Below, in pieces: positions 11,801 through 22,675 of a stretch of DNA of 64,000 bases; the first letter of the stretch is position 1, and every line of letters begins with the position of its first letter. The notes under the pieces are model-generated. The model was given only the letters and a program-made list of their open reading frames with translations, ran no database searches and was not told the origin of the DNA. Source of the stretch: Rusavskia elegans (taxonomy: Eukaryota > Ascomycota > Lecanoromycetes > Teloschistales > Teloschistaceae); assembly GCA_011316305.1 (NCBI GenBank), contig SAUG01000042.1, positions 186,001-250,000 on the forward strand, in the 5' to 3' direction. A program made the position numbers and the translations under genes.

Positions 11801-13811
11801 CAAGGAGACCAGTATTCCCTTCGGACGCATCGCTGTCATCACCGCTCTTCTCAGACACTGATGATCTATCGTCGTCGCTAGCCCCCATGTCATCTTCCAT
11901 GTCAGTGCTGTCTTCGCTGTCGTCCATCAATACATCGTCCACTTCGTCAACCTCTGCTGGCGACATAACCGGTTGCGAACTCAACACGGCTGACGTAGGG
12001 GTCATTACATTGTCATCGGTCAAAGGATGTGTGGGAGCTTCGGCACCCCCAGGATCATGGATGTGTGTTTCGCTTTTTGCCAGTACTGGTGACTTAGCTA
12101 TACTCGGGCTTTTCACCCTCGCATACTTGCGGATGAGCTCTTCCCGAGTCAATTTTTCATCATCATTATCAGCGGATCCATCCTCGCTTTCTGACTGTGT
12201 CGACATGTTGGCTTCATCCTGGCTTTCTCCAGATACTTCATCAGACGCTGAAGTATTGTCACGCTCTTCAGGACTTCGGTCATCGTCGGAACCCGCAGCG
12301 CTAGTGGAGCTCCTTCTCCTTCTTTTATCTAAGAGCTGGGTGGATTGTTCCAGGACCTTGTTTAAAGCTTCTTTGCCAAGCATCTGCTGCTCCTCTTCCC
12401 ACTCTTTCAGCCTTCTTCGCTCTGCTTCTGCCTTGACCATGTCCCATTTGTTTTGAAGGTCCTTTTGCACTTGCCTGTAGACTGCCCGGGACTGCGCTTC
12501 AAGCTCTTGCCAGATCTCTTCTTCCGTTTTGGGCTGACGCGACCGCCAGAGTTCGGCAGCTTCATTGGCAAGAGCCTTCGCTGCCTTGCGGTGGGTTTCA
12601 TGTTCCTTCCGTAATAGAAGACGAAAATTGTGATGATGAGCGATGACATGATCGTAATGAGCCCATTGTCGAGGAGGCTCTTCCTGCTTCTCCGGAGCAT
12701 AGATAGAGGACTTCCCTTTACTCAATAAACCTCCTGGTTGAGCCTCTTCAAGTATTTTCCGGCGGAAATTTGCTTCTGCCTGAACGTAATCATGAGGCTT
12801 CCTGGCTGGAGCGTCTGGATCCTTGGAACCTTCAGCTTCGAACCAGTCCTTGAATGAGGGGAAGCGGCGTGCTCGGACGACTTGGTCCGGATGCTGAGCG
12901 CTGAGGCTAGGAAGCTTGACTCTCAGATTCAAACGCTGAGGTTTGTAATTATCACCCACAACGACATCTGAATCCGAGTCCACCTCTTCGTCATCCTCGT
13001 CTGAAACATCCTCATCCGTCGCTCTCTCTGACACTTCAGAAGTGTGACCATACCCGTCTGTAGGCTTTCCGCCATTTTTTACTCCTCCTTCAGAAGAGTC
13101 TAAGGTACGCGCTGTTCTTCGAGTCTGATGGGGGCTGGCACCCGAGGGTGCGTTGGTCGATGAATGGCCACTGGTGGATGGCACTCGTTTTCTGTAGGCA
13201 CGCTTCACTGGGGTAAGATCCAATCGAGGCTGCGGATGTTTTGCTCCATTCCGAAGGCCGTTTTTGTACGAAGACTCGGACGGCGCGTGAGCAGAGCTCT
13301 TACCGTAGCCTGTCAACTTCTTGCCATTGCTCAGGGAAGAGGCTGCTCTAGATTTGGTCTCGTACTGCGACGCGCCACTGTATTTGCTTTTTGGCAGCTG
13401 GGTGGACTTCTGAAGTTTGGCGCGTGTTTGGCGCTTGTCAGCTGGTGGTTGCAGGTCCAAAGGGATACGGTTTGTGCGAGCTGACTTCCTCTTGCCATTC
13501 TCCTCGAAGGTAGAGGGGCCTTCGGTTTCGAATTTCTTCCAAGGGGGCGATGGGGGTTTGAGTTTGGTGAGTGAAGTGTCAGTGGTTGCGATGTCAGCAG
13601 TTTTTCGCCGCTTGGATGGCGGTCCATCGTCGAATGTCGCTCCGTTCGATTGCGCATGATCAGCATCCAAGAGGAGACGATGCAATGGCTTCGAGGAGTC
13701 TGGTTCGGATTTGATGGGCGAGGGTGGATGACCGTTGGTGTTGGGCAAGTCGTTGGGGATTTCGGTGGTGGAGGGATGGGTCTCCTGCGAGCCGTTTTGC
13801 ATGTCAGTCAT
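8829..13811 (-). CDS. SWR1: SWR1 ATPase, catalytic subunit of the SWR1 chromatin-remodelling complex
   Basis: The nuclear Snf2-family ATPase that exchanges H2A for H2A.Z in nucleosomes. It is one uninterrupted frame of 1,660 residues, the usual size for fungal Swr1. Order of parts: a disordered basic/serine-rich N-terminus; an acidic patch (DEDDEEVDSDSD) near residue 280; the HSA domain at about 380-490 (HYDHVIAHHHNF); long acidic linkers; the Snf2 ATPase N-lobe from about residue 772 with LREYQHFGLDWL, ATP-binding DEMGLGKT near 797 and LDEAHNIKN near 904; a long insertion of over 300 residues, diagnostic of the INO80/SWR1 class; then the C-lobe from about 1,355 (LIFTQMTKVLDIL, LDGQT, DRCHRIGQTRDVHIYRF). 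The C-terminus has a run of glutamates (GAA/GAG repeats, about 8,964-8,993) and a lysine-rich end. HSA plus split ATPase and no INO80-specific features favour SWR1 over INO80. Confidence 0.95.
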   Translation of the reverse strand: MTDMQNGSQETHPSTTEIPNDLPNTNGHPPSPIKSEPDSSKPLHRLLLDADHAQSNGATFDDGPPSKRRKTADIATTDTSLTKLKPPSPPWKKFETEGPSTFEENGKRKSARTNRIPLDLQPPADKRQTRAKLQKSTQLPKSKYSGASQYETKSRAASSLSNGKKLTGYGKSSAHAPSESSYKNGLRNGAKHPQPRLDLTPVKRAYRKRVPSTSGHSSTNAPSGASPHQTRRTARTLDSSEGGVKNGGKPTDGYGHTSEVSERATDEDVSDEDDEEVDSDSDVVVGDNYKPQRLNLRVKLPSLSAQHPDQVVRARRFPSFKDWFEAEGSKDPDAPARKPHDYVQAEANFRRKILEEAQPGGLLSKGKSSIYAPEKQEEPPRQWAHYDHVIAHHHNFRLLLRKEHETHRKAAKALANEAAELWRSRQPKTEEEIWQELEAQSRAVYRQVQKDLQNKWDMVKAEAERRRLKEWEEEQQMLGKEALNKVLEQSTQLLDKRRRRSSTSAAGSDDDRSPEERDNTSASDEVSGESQDEANMSTQSESEDGSADNDDEKLTREELIRKYARVKSPSIAKSPVLAKSETHIHDPGGAEAPTHPLTDDNVMTPTSAVLSSQPVMSPAEVDEVDDVLMDDSEDSTDMEDDMGASDDDRSSVSEKSGDDSDASEGNTGLLGFITQKELLAAQEQLEISPTQPQREDEAAPIPDAAQVPTPSASNSEELATETLETVLAKETSEQSPLQHMMNVDSVDHGHDHSLPTTPVSTKPLRTPIPSLLRGTLREYQHFGLDWLAGLYANGTNGILADEMGLGKTIQTISLLAHLAVEHEIWGPHLIVVPTSVMLNWEMEFKKFLPGFKVLTYYGTQEERKQKRQGWISNSDKWNVWITSYQLALKDDQVFKRREWQFMVLDEAHNIKNFRSKRWQTLLTFNTRARLLLTGTPLQNNLTELWSLLFFLMPADSASTGIGGFADLQEFSNWFRKPVEQILEHGRDTMDDEARAIVTKLHKVLRPYLLRRLKADVEKQMPGKYEHVVYCRLSKRQRYLYDGFMSRAQTRETLASGNYLSIINCLMQLRKVCNHPDLFETRQIVTSFAMPKSAVADFEIKELLVRRRLLHEHPMTRVDLNVINLLPGSNEQPSALDTIQKQRLGALGTLRQLTSQQWGRIDQSGTFDGRTVESTLMIHMENAARRARFEELRHAAYLTSLRSQRRPLYSNSLVDRLTLGPNRLPMGRRPQRRADLSNWWTESSSALAAMVPTLPERSYAMETTIQKFACVTPAVAASDLAPLVLSRKGVEAVRNVQRVYPDDPLHEARMRLSIAFPDKRLLQYDCGKLQRLDSLLRNLQSGGHRALIFTQMTKVLDILEQFLNIHGHRYLRLDGQTKIEQRQILTERFNNDPRILVFILSSRSGGLGINLTGADSVIFYDLDWNPAMDKQCQDRCHRIGQTRDVHIYRFVSEHTIEANILRKANQKRMLDDVVIQEGEFTTDYFDKVGPKDVFEDEGYSGDAEADAAMDRVLGGRISGKVFEQAEDQEDIVAARNAEKELVQTDAADFDEKAVPGNGDGVTPKTSGPPTPGELMPPPSSLSKRVERTTTLDAAQSGLATPAAGLEAGGEEEEEEEEEGASVEEYMLRLVQWEVKDVPVQPAVDKSKKKSKKGAEPGIRKR

Positions 13812-14353
13812 CAGACGACGAGAACACCAAAAACGTCCCTCGGCCGACCCCCCAGAACTGCACGAGTTCCCATTAAGATTGGCTAATTCTGGTGTCTAAT
13901 TGATGCTAGAGTAGGGAGCATTCTACTGCCGAAGTTTGAGTGGATTGAGGCCTCTGTGAGGATGGCAAAGGGAGAGGAAAGCGCGGCCCCAGGGTGCCTA
14001 ATTGATGGTCTTGTAAGGAAGGGATACTGCCGTACGTGAACTTTTAGCCGGCCGCGGGGGCTGAATTTTCCTCCCTCAACACGCGTAATCTCAAGCACGC
14101 CTTAACCGCATCGAGCGCTATCACAATATGGATTGCAGTGGATCCGAGCCTCATAGCCTGCAGCCATCCAAGTCGTTGTTGATCAGTTGTGCTGGATCAA
14201 TTGCAATACCAATTGTCCATCCGTCGATGGATTGACCCAAGAGTATCAACACCGCCACCTGCAAAGGACAGAGTCAGGATACTGTCTATACATCAAGGTT
14301 GATGCGACTGCAGGACACCCTGCACCCAGAAATCGCTGATGACCAGGGGGCAG
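13812..14353. promoter_or_regulatory. Divergent intergenic region between SWR1 and NDUFB8
   Basis: About 540 bp separate the start codons of two divergently transcribed housekeeping genes, so it must contain both promoters. No specific factor-binding site was identified. Short frames within it are not supported. Confidence 0.55.
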
Positions 14354-14865
14354 ATGCTATCCAAACCATTCACCGCAATCCGTCCGTTCCCACACCTCCT
14401 CCGCAAAGCTCGGACATTCCCTGCTCGAACGCAAATCCGATGCATCACTCAAGCCGACGTCGAGGACCCCGGCATGAACGGCGGTTACATCAATCCACCC
14501 CCCGAAAAGCGTCAATTCCGTGACCCCTACGGTGACTGGTGGGACAAGCAAGAGCGCCGAAACTTTGGGGAACCGGTGCATGAGGATCACGACATCCTGG
14601 GTGTCTTCTCGCCCTACGAATACACACATTTCACACCCAGGAAAGGTTTCTTCTTGATGGGCTGCTTCATCACGACGGTGTTGGGACTGTGTGGCGTTGT
14701 GAGCATATACTATCCAGATCGGCCAAGTGCGCCGAGGACGTTTGCAGGCGGGTTGGATAGGGAGCTGGGGGGACATGGGGCCGTATTGGTGAGCTCAAGG
14801 GTATGGCGATTTGATGTCAAGATGGGCTGATCAGCCTACAGGCACCGAGTGATGAAAATACATGA
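14354..14865 (+). CDS. Complex I subunit NDUFB8 (ASHI / about 20 kDa subunit)
   Basis: An accessory membrane-arm subunit of mitochondrial NADH:ubiquinone oxidoreductase in the inner membrane. Exons 14354-14788 and 14842-14865, intron 53 bp (gtgagc..ctacag), 152 residues. I chose the ATG at 14354 because it starts a typical mitochondrial presequence (MLSKPFTAIRPFPHLLRKAR). Family motifs follow: YINPPPEKRQFRDPYGDWWDKQERRN in pieces (DPYGDWWD at about residues 58-65), FGEPVHEDHDILG, then YTHFTPRKG and one transmembrane helix (FFLMGCFITTVLGLCGVVSIYY). Reading through the intron instead would add an unrelated tail (VSSRVWRF..); splicing gives a short end, APSDENT. The gene is divergent from SWR1. 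Confidence 0.88.
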
Positions 14866-15412
14866 TCGCTGACATTAAGACAACCAATGCAGTGACGGCA
14901 TTCGTTGGACTCAGGCCTTACTCCTTGCTCAAGATTCCGAATTCATACACTGCTGCTGGCCATTTGCCTAGTATCGGATGCAGTGCATTGAGTGTATGTG
15001 CCACGCGGTGAGCTTTTGCTTTTCGTCTTGCCATACTAGTCTTAGGTCACATTTCGAGTCTTGTTGTTTTTCTTACCTACCTACATCCGTGGCACTCGTG
15101 TCTTTGCTTTGCTTTATCCCTTACAGCTTCGAACTTGGGGTCTTCTTAGTCTTTACATTCATGTCACAGACAAATAGGTCTGCGTTGGTCCCTTGCGATC
15201 GCCAGAAACGAGAAACTGTATATATCAAATGCAGCATTACTTTGGTATCGACTTGATAACACCATTACAGCCGAGTACAGCAGCTAAAAGATTACCAATA
15301 CATTCATTCCCGTGCATACCTATCATCCTGCAAGTCGCCAGCGCCAATGCTATGCCCAATGCCAGAACATATCCGCTGAAATTGAAGGGTTCGTAAAATC
15401 GTAAGCAGGGTA
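14866..15412. other. Intergenic, convergent 3' ends
   Basis: About 550 bp between NDUFB8 and the 3' end of the minus-strand Munc13-like gene. No supportable gene or RNA seen. Confidence 0.5.
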
Positions 15413-18400
15413 TCATCGTCTTGGAAGGTTCCCCGTCATCCTTCCCCCGCCAGCCATCAGACTTTGCTTCACGATTATCTCCGCCGCTGCATTGGCCGCA
15501 AGCCTTTCCCTTTGCCTACTGCGGTCTTTCAAGTATCGTTCGGCTTCCGGTCTCATCCTCAAAATTCGTAAAATCATGTCATCGTTAGGGTCGGCTTGGG
15601 CCTCTTTCCACTTTTCCTCTTTCGCTTTCTTCATCGTACCCAGGTTTCGTGAAAGCATTATACTTTTGGATCTTCGAGTTGATGGCAGACCACCAATTAG
15701 TCCAGCAGCGCCGCCGAAAGCTGGTGAAGCCAGTGATGCCGGTGCCGAGAGCCGATTCCTTTGCGACTGCTGGCGAGCAGCTGTTGCAGAAGCCATCCTT
15801 TCCGAAGTTCGTATCAAAGCATCCGTCGACTCAAAGTAGAAGAAGTTCAAGGTTGTAATGTCGAAATATTTAGGAGAGCGGAGCACTCCGAGGGGGACGC
15901 CGTTGGCTTCTCCAGTTTCGTCGTCCACTGCATGGAAGAAGTCAAAGAGGTACTGGAGCCATTTGAAAACGATGTCAAGTTCTTGTTGGCTGAGTTGGCG
16001 CTGCGCCGAAGGCTTGTCGGACAATGGTGGAACGAGTAAGCCTTCGACTGTCACGAGGACTTCCTTCCATAATCGAGTCATGACCATAACCATTGCTGTA
16101 CTAGTCAGCGTCTGATTCATGATGGCAAAATTATCGTCAAAGTAGGCAAATAACGGCTTCAGAGCATTGGTAATCTCGGCCTCTGAAGGCGCTTGAGTGG
16201 TCGGTTGCGGTCGATTTCGATTAAAGTAGCTCGACACGGTTGACATCGTTATACCTTTTGACGTAAGGTTTCGCAATGTTCGTCGAGAGAGGCAATGGTG
16301 AATGTAAGCGGAAAGCTATTCCTCATGTCAGTCTCCCTTGATGGTCCTTCTGCCGTAAGCTAACCTTGTCGGTGATGATCCGCGTCATGTCTCTTTCCGT
16401 GCGTTTCAGCGTTCTGAAGGCTTTGCCGAAATAAAACTGGATATCATCTCTTTCTCCTTCCATACTCACGCGAAGCAGTATCCGGCCCTGGCTATCGAGG
16501 TCCAGCCAATACTCGCGTGGCACGAAATCGCCAAAATGGGATGGATCCAATTTGAGGGAAGCTCGGCCAACACAGTCATGATCGCCCATAGCATCCCAAT
16601 CCCAGACCGTGGCTATAATATTGAGAGGCCCTTGAGTGATGATGTCCACGGACTCGTCCCAGCGAGGATTCAAGTTACGGTAGACTATCCTGGTCTTAGC
16701 AAGACGTTTTTGATACTCATCACCGAGGACCACATAGGGATCGCTCGAGCCATTCATATCGCAGGCCTTGAGGTCTTCCGCCTCCACGATCTTGATTGTA
16801 AAAACGTAATTGTTGGTTTTCTTCTGCCGCTGCGTGACTGGCGGCGCATGACTTTGGATCACAGCAGCACAAGCGTCGACATTCACTTCATGCTCGAGCT
16901 TATCCAATTGCTGAGCAGCGAAGTCGATGTTGTTGAGTTTGACGAAAGACTAGAGAAAGTATCAGCATCGAATGTTGAGAGCGCTAGACGAAGGTCGTAG
17001 AAGATGACTGACCTCAGGAAGGAATTGGAATGGCTCAATCTTATCTTTGTTGTTCCAGGTATCTTTAGCCAACTGTAGCCATTTTTCTTGTTTGGTTTGC
17101 GAGGCTGCAGCTTCCTGTTCGGGGCTGAGTCTGTCCATTTCCTTAGTAAATAGTTGTTCAACTGTGTCACAGTATCGAGCGATGCCGGCGCCAACCATCT
17201 TAGCGAGAGCAGTCATGAATTTGGCGTACTGGAGGTCGTCATCCCAATTAAGCTGGACTACGCGATCGATGGTTTGACCGAATGAACTGAAGATATCCAT
17301 GACAGACACGCTATGTCGTTGTTCCTCCGTAGGAATTTGCTGAGGATTTTCGGTCCTTACACGGAACTGGTCTTGTTTTATAGCCTGGTCAACCCAGTCG
17401 TTGATAGAGGACTCCGTCATACGAATCCATCGCCAGACAAATTCTGCCAAAGTGGCCTCAATTGGGAACGGGAATGGGACCCTGTTACAACCTCAGTCTA
17501 AACTTCGTTCAATGGGCATTTAGCTCGCTTACTTGGGTAGAACTTCGCCATGAACGCGACGGATGTCTACCAATTCGCCGTACAGCTGAAAGCCATCCTC
17601 AATTGGCACCTCCTCGCCCGAGGCCTGTGCGAGGTCGAGAATTCTTGTAACGATATCTCGAGCATCTTCCGCGTAGAGTGGGAGAATAGTCTCAACCAGC
17701 GCAGTCAATGGATTCACGCTGGCAGATGTTATCTCATGGTAAACACCGGGAAATTGAAAGTCTACGTACCCCATGATTTCTGGATTCTTTTTGTAGCGCT
17801 TCTGGATTTTCTGAGCAAGCGCTGTCACCGCTTTTCCCAATTCTATGACATGATAAAACTCCCAACACTGCTGATCCTGTGGAACTTGCTTCTCAAGGTA
17901 ACTTCTGTACATATCATGGGCTTTCTGCTGCAAGCCTTCGTGCAGAGCACCACTGAATGCATCCAATTCTTCCCGTGATTTGGAGAAACTTGAGTCATCA
18001 TAGATATGAGTCTCGAGCACGTACATGATTGGACCTATGCTAGGTGGTTTTGATTCATAGCATTGCTGCATGATATTATAGAGGTCCCTCATCAGCGCCT
18101 CATGCAGTGCGGAAAGGATCTGTTGGTACAAAGCTGTATCCGTTACAACCCACTTTGTCCTATCGTGCAGCAAGGAGTTCATAGTGCCCTGATTCTTTTT
18201 CGTTTCTGGGCCCTGTGCTTTAATGAAGTTAAAGAACGCATCCAATGTATCGAGCGTGTACTCTTTCTCTTGATCAATGTACTTCTCGCGAACAACGTCG
18301 AGGGAAAGGACCATCCGAGATACGGGGTGGATACGCCAGCGAAGGCCCAATTCGTTGAGCAGTTCCGTCGACTGTTTTGAAAGAAGCTTTACTGCCGGCG

Positions 18401-19751
18401 CGTCGGCTGTCGCCTCTGAAGGTTGCAGGGTTTTGTCATTCAGATCATACGTCAAAGCTTCGGCGACTATGAAGCGATAGAAGGCTCTTGGGTCTGGCGG
18501 AATGAACGTGAAAGGATTGTCATCGTCGTTTGATGACACGGGACTTTGGCTACCTGAGCTCAACGTAGTCATATCGACGGGCTGGTCGATCACATAAGAT
18601 GACCGCTCTGAGAAGTCCGACGCTCTGCTGAGGTTGTCTGGATATGATGCATCTCCTGGGTCAGGGCTGCTCATCTGACGGTTAAATTTTGGAAGACTTG
18701 ATCCAGGAGTGCTCTTTGCGAGTTCAGGACTTGACTGTATAATGGCAAGCATCATCTGCGAAAGATCATGATCCTCGCCTTTCCGCCAACAGTCATATGC
18801 TTCATCGAAATGGAAATCGTCGCTCCTCAGAGTCTTTTTGGAATTAAGGTTCAGATATGTTTGGTATGACTTCAGGTCCTGCAAAGCGGCTCTTTCCGTC
18901 CACAATGGTTTGTATTTGTTGATGTCGGACTGGATCTGAGTGTTGGTCAGACCAAAGATCCTTGCGACCACTTGGACAAGCGGCATATCCTTCACCTCGT
19001 AACTCAGAGGTATGGCGACTTCGACTGTTGTTCCTGCTGAGGCTCCATTGCGGGTAGGCGTGCTTGAAAGATCTTGATCATGTGCCAAGAGCTTGCTCTC
19101 CAAGGTCGCCAGCCGCCCTGCCAGCTCAGGCCTATCTCTGGCCCAGTCATGATCTTTGAGCACCAGGCTGATCAGGCGGACGAAGAGCGCCAGGTGACGG
19201 TCAGCCATGAGCTTCCACGAATCGTCTCCTGGTGTTTTGCCCTTTTGCAGTTCCTTCGTTGCATTAGAAAAGAATATCAGGACCAAATCTTCCACCCGAC
19301 GGTCTTTTTCCATGCGTTTCTTAAAACTCTGCTCTGTAAAGGCATTGAAGAACGCAGCAAAAGTCCTTTTGACGGTTGCATCGTTGTATTCAGGCTTCTT
19401 TTCCCTGCCCATCAAAACGCCAGTCAGACGCCTCTCAAGCTCTGACATGAATCCATGAGGGAACCTTGTACTTTTGCTATCCCGAATAAGACTGAAATCT
19501 TTCATCAAATCGTTGACAGAGGTTGAAGAGCGATGAACAGGAGCCGGCGGTGCGGGGATATGCTGGGTACGGCGTGCCCGTGGCTGGAGGAGGTAGGTAA
19601 GGTAGGCCACACGCAGCGCATAGAGGTAGGCATCGTTGTGAGTGATGACCCGCTTCCGAGGATGAGATCCGTCTCTTGGGGCATGACCATTGCTTTGTAG
19701 ACTATTGAAGCGCCTATTGATGCCTCTAGATTGGGTAGAAGAGGTAGACAT
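15413..19751 (-). CDS. Munc13/UNC-13-like protein with MHD and C2 domains
   Basis: A predicted membrane-trafficking factor of the fungal Munc13-like family (S. pombe Git1/Ync13 group), thought to help vesicle priming or fusion at the plasma membrane. Exons on the minus strand: 19751-17533, 17481-17013, 16949-16365, 16315-15413; introns of 51, 63 and 49 bp. Each junction keeps frame and sense, for example FLPE to SFVKLNNIDF and IITDK to LSAYIHHCLSRRTL. The product is 1,391 residues. The N-terminus carries HNDAYLYALRVAYLTYLLQPRAR; MHD1 lies in roughly residues 640-800; the C2 domain at about 935-1,050 has calcium-loop-like acidic residues (DMNGSSDPYVVL, DWDAMGDHD); MHD2 follows in the last exon. 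A longer start at 19928 is open and would add 59 residues, but MSTSSTQSRG at 19751 seems the better start. Confidence 0.88.
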
Positions 19752-20371
19752 CACAAATGTGCTTGCTTTGAACGCTGGATAAGGACAAGCACCATGAATT
19801 CGAAGCCAGCTCCGTCGTGGTATGTGCTGTTGCAGGTTAGCTGCGTCAGTGCCGGGCAGGGTCGATGCTTGGACCTTTTGAATGGACTCATGGATTAAAT
19901 CGATTCGTTTCCCTTGCTCATGCTTCAAGTCAATCCCAAGTGAAAGTCATTGGATACGCGATTATCGCTAGGACTGCGCTTAGAGGCGATAATGACGTCG
20001 ACGTGAGCTAAATTCGGTGGCCCTTTGAGGCTCAACTATCTTATTACTACCCCCGTACCTTATCTTCTAAAGCCAGTGCTCTACGTAGTTCCGTTTCTAC
20101 CATGGCATAAAGCACGAGAAAGGCCTTTGTAATTGAGATTTGGCTCACCGCATGGTCTTGATTTAGAACTGGCACCTTCTGGTTTGGATTTGGGCCGCAT
20201 GTTGGCTTCCAATGTAAAAATAGTTACCATTATTCCCGGATTTCTAGGACCCAAATGACAGGATCGAACATCAACAAAAACACTCGGGATGGACTGCCGA
20301 GACTTGAACACTGCTACGAATTTCGATGGTTTCATCGACTATCCAAACCGCTTCATCTAGGGATTGCCGAG
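19752..20371. other. Intergenic
   Basis: About 620 bp upstream of the Munc13-like gene. It includes a possible 59-codon in-frame extension of that gene up to 19928. Otherwise only short frames are seen. Confidence 0.45.
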
Positions 20372-21103
20372 CTAGTTAATATTCAGTACCGCACCAGACT
20401 TATCTCTATAGTCTAGCGTGTCGCTTCCACTCTGATCAAAGTATCGCGTACCATTCATATCAATGTAAGTCGGAAAGACCCAGCGATGAGGTCGTCCAGC
20501 ATACACTGTCCCTTTCAAGCGTGGTTGGCTGTTTCTTCGTAGCCGACTCTTGTGACTAATACTATTATGGTAACCCAAGACTCTCGACGCAGCCGGACTG
20601 GAGAACCATTTACCGCCTCCCCAGACGAGGCCTAGTATCCCTTGAGCGTCCAACCAATTTGAGACTTTCTCATCCGGTGGTAGCGCTCTCGGTAGATCAA
20701 TGTAACTTGCTCCAGTAGCTGGAGTCAGCGACTCAGGCACATCAGGTTCTCCCCACATTTCCCATGTCCAGGTCCCGGGTCCTGTTCTTGATCTCCAGAC
20801 TTCACCAGAGCACCCCGTAGAGGAGGTTGAGAAATCCAATAGGCCCACAGTCTGCGCTCGGGAGCGCCAAATCGCTGCTATGTGCCAGGGGGCCAACCCC
20901 CTAAAGCTGACGACATGAGCACTATAGCTTCTGAACGTCGTTCGAGGGGCTGTGCAACATTGTCCCGGAAGCAGAATTGGACATGTCATTGAAACCTCAA
21001 AGCCAGGGACATACTCGTTGTGGAGAGTGACGGAAACCTGGAGTGCAGCTGTGACCAGCCCAAAAAGTAGCGATGGAAGCGATAGATAACTCAGATTCCT
21101 CAT
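20372..21103 (-). CDS. Secreted protein of unknown function, 243 aa
   Basis: Not recognised. The intronless frame of 243 residues starts with a clear signal peptide (MRNLSYLSLPSLLFGLVTAALQ, cleavage probably near residue 20). The mature part has four cysteines (CPILLPGQCC near residues 41-49, and one near 99), is rich in Trp, Ser and Arg, and has one N-glycosylation sequon (NGT near residue 217). No membrane segment after the signal and no catalytic motif I recognise. Extracellular location is a fair prediction; effector, surface or enzyme roles are all open. The frame is intact and of ordinary coding composition, so I think it is a real gene, perhaps lineage-specific. Confidence 0.65.
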   Translation of the reverse strand: MRNLSYLSLPSLLFGLVTAALQVSVTLHNEYVPGFEVSMTCPILLPGQCCTAPRTTFRSYSAHVVSFRGLAPWHIAAIWRSRAQTVGLLDFSTSSTGCSGEVWRSRTGPGTWTWEMWGEPDVPESLTPATGASYIDLPRALPPDEKVSNWLDAQGILGLVWGGGKWFSSPAASRVLGYHNSISHKSRLRRNSQPRLKGTVYAGRPHRWVFPTYIDMNGTRYFDQSGSDTLDYRDKSGAVLNIN

Positions 21104-22675
21104 TTGAAGTTGTGTTCAAATTTACTACCTACAGCGTTCTTGTTTAGCTAACTCTCATCTGTTATGAAGAGAAGAAGCACTTTACCTTGCCAAGTCTGTC
21201 AGCTCCAGGCACGCAAGACGTGTCGACTTGAGGCCAAGGTGTTCGCGAGGGACATTGCCACAGCTCAATACAACGGAGAAAAAAGAAGGTACTGCTGCAG
21301 TAGCGGCTGGAGGGCGAAAGGGTTTTGTATCCAGCCCTCCTTACTCAAAGATACGACTGGTGTCTTTAACATTCAATCTGCAGGTTGCGGCTGCAGCTCA
21401 AGTGCTACCGTCGGATGCTGATGATCACGGGTCGGGAACATTACGGAAATGGTAGCCACAACTCCAAAAAAAAAGCCAAATTGCGTGGGGGGAAAGATCC
21501 GATGCTTGGGCGGGTTGATACCTACTCGGTTCCCGCGGATCGCGTACAGTGGGGGGAGTCCACATGACACAAACAGTAAGCATAGCAGAGCAATAAGAGG
21601 TTGCGATTCACGAGGAAGAAAGCGATCAGGTAGGTAAGGTTTTAATTTTTCGCGTGCAATTTATTAAGAGAAATCTGAGTGAAGGATTCGTATGCCAGTC
21701 TGCATCTAGGTCAGCCGGCTTCTTCAAGAACGTGAAACTTGACCATGCGCATAACCTCAAGAGCGCATTGTCATATTGTTCTCGTGACCCTTGCCATGGG
21801 ACGCTGCCAGGTCTCCACCCTCGGATTTATTCGACCGCCCTTCAGACTTGGCCTCGGAGGACTGATACTGATGTTGGAAGTTTGCCGAGATGTAGAGAAA
21901 TGTGGGCTCAGACGGGTTGAAAGAGTTACATGTAGATGATCGCCTTGGTCAGTGAGATCCACTGATCGTTCCCTTATCAACCTGGCGTCCCACAGGAGAT
22001 TCGACATCCATCCGACTTTGGTAAAAACGGTATGCCTGGAAAGTTTGTGCAAAAGGGAGTAAGGAATTACCTCGATGATATATCTTACACCCCAATGATT
22101 ATTGTGTCTGAAAGCATAACTCAAACCCTTGATATAAGTCAGCAAGTGCCTTGCATCCACGTGACTCTTTACTTACAATATCGTCTTCCTCGGCACGTTT
22201 CGATCAGTTCTAAATTGAGGCAAAGCATCCTTGATTCCCGATTTGTGTATTCAACCTGTCATCGTTGTTTCAGAGGATGCTCCTTGTGAGTCCTCCGGCT
22301 CAAATGCTCCTAAGCTCTGAGGCTACTGAGTTGACAACACCTGTACCACGCCCCCCGATTACTGTTGGCGGCGTACTCGTTTGCTAGCAGTCCAACAACA
22401 AAACAACGTCCACCATCGAGACTCAATCGCTAAAGCTTACCTTAGTAGCAAATTGAGCCCATGCTGGGCCTCATTTCTCGCCGCACCTCATTTTCCAGCT
22501 TGATTAAGATGATTCCCCCAACGAATATAGGTCCTCAGGTAGCTCCTCCCATGTTCTGCAGGTGTTGCAATTCTTTTTTCCCTCCGTTCCTGCCCCCTTC
22601 GCGTCGAACCAAAGGTGGTACCAGTTCAGCTACTAGTACCGGATCAATTCTCCCAGACATCTTTACTGTTTCAAG
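21104..22675. other. Long intergenic region, no gene seen
   Basis: About 1.57 kb of unremarkable composition. Overlapping short frames occur on both strands (up to about 130 codons), none with a signal peptide, motif or believable splice structure. No tRNA-like or repeated element recognised. It contains the promoters of the two flanking, divergent secreted-protein genes. Confidence 0.5.

Noticed and set aside
8829..13811. Large plus-strand frames within SWR1 (for example about 237 codons at 11,743-12,456)
   Set aside because: These are Ser/Thr-rich complements of the acidic and serine-rich minus-strand SWR1 sequence, not separate genes.
19752..19928. In-frame upstream extension of the Munc13-like gene (59 codons)
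   Set aside because: The frame is open, but the conserved-looking protein begins after the ATG at 19751 and the extension has no recognisable feature; it remains an alternative start.
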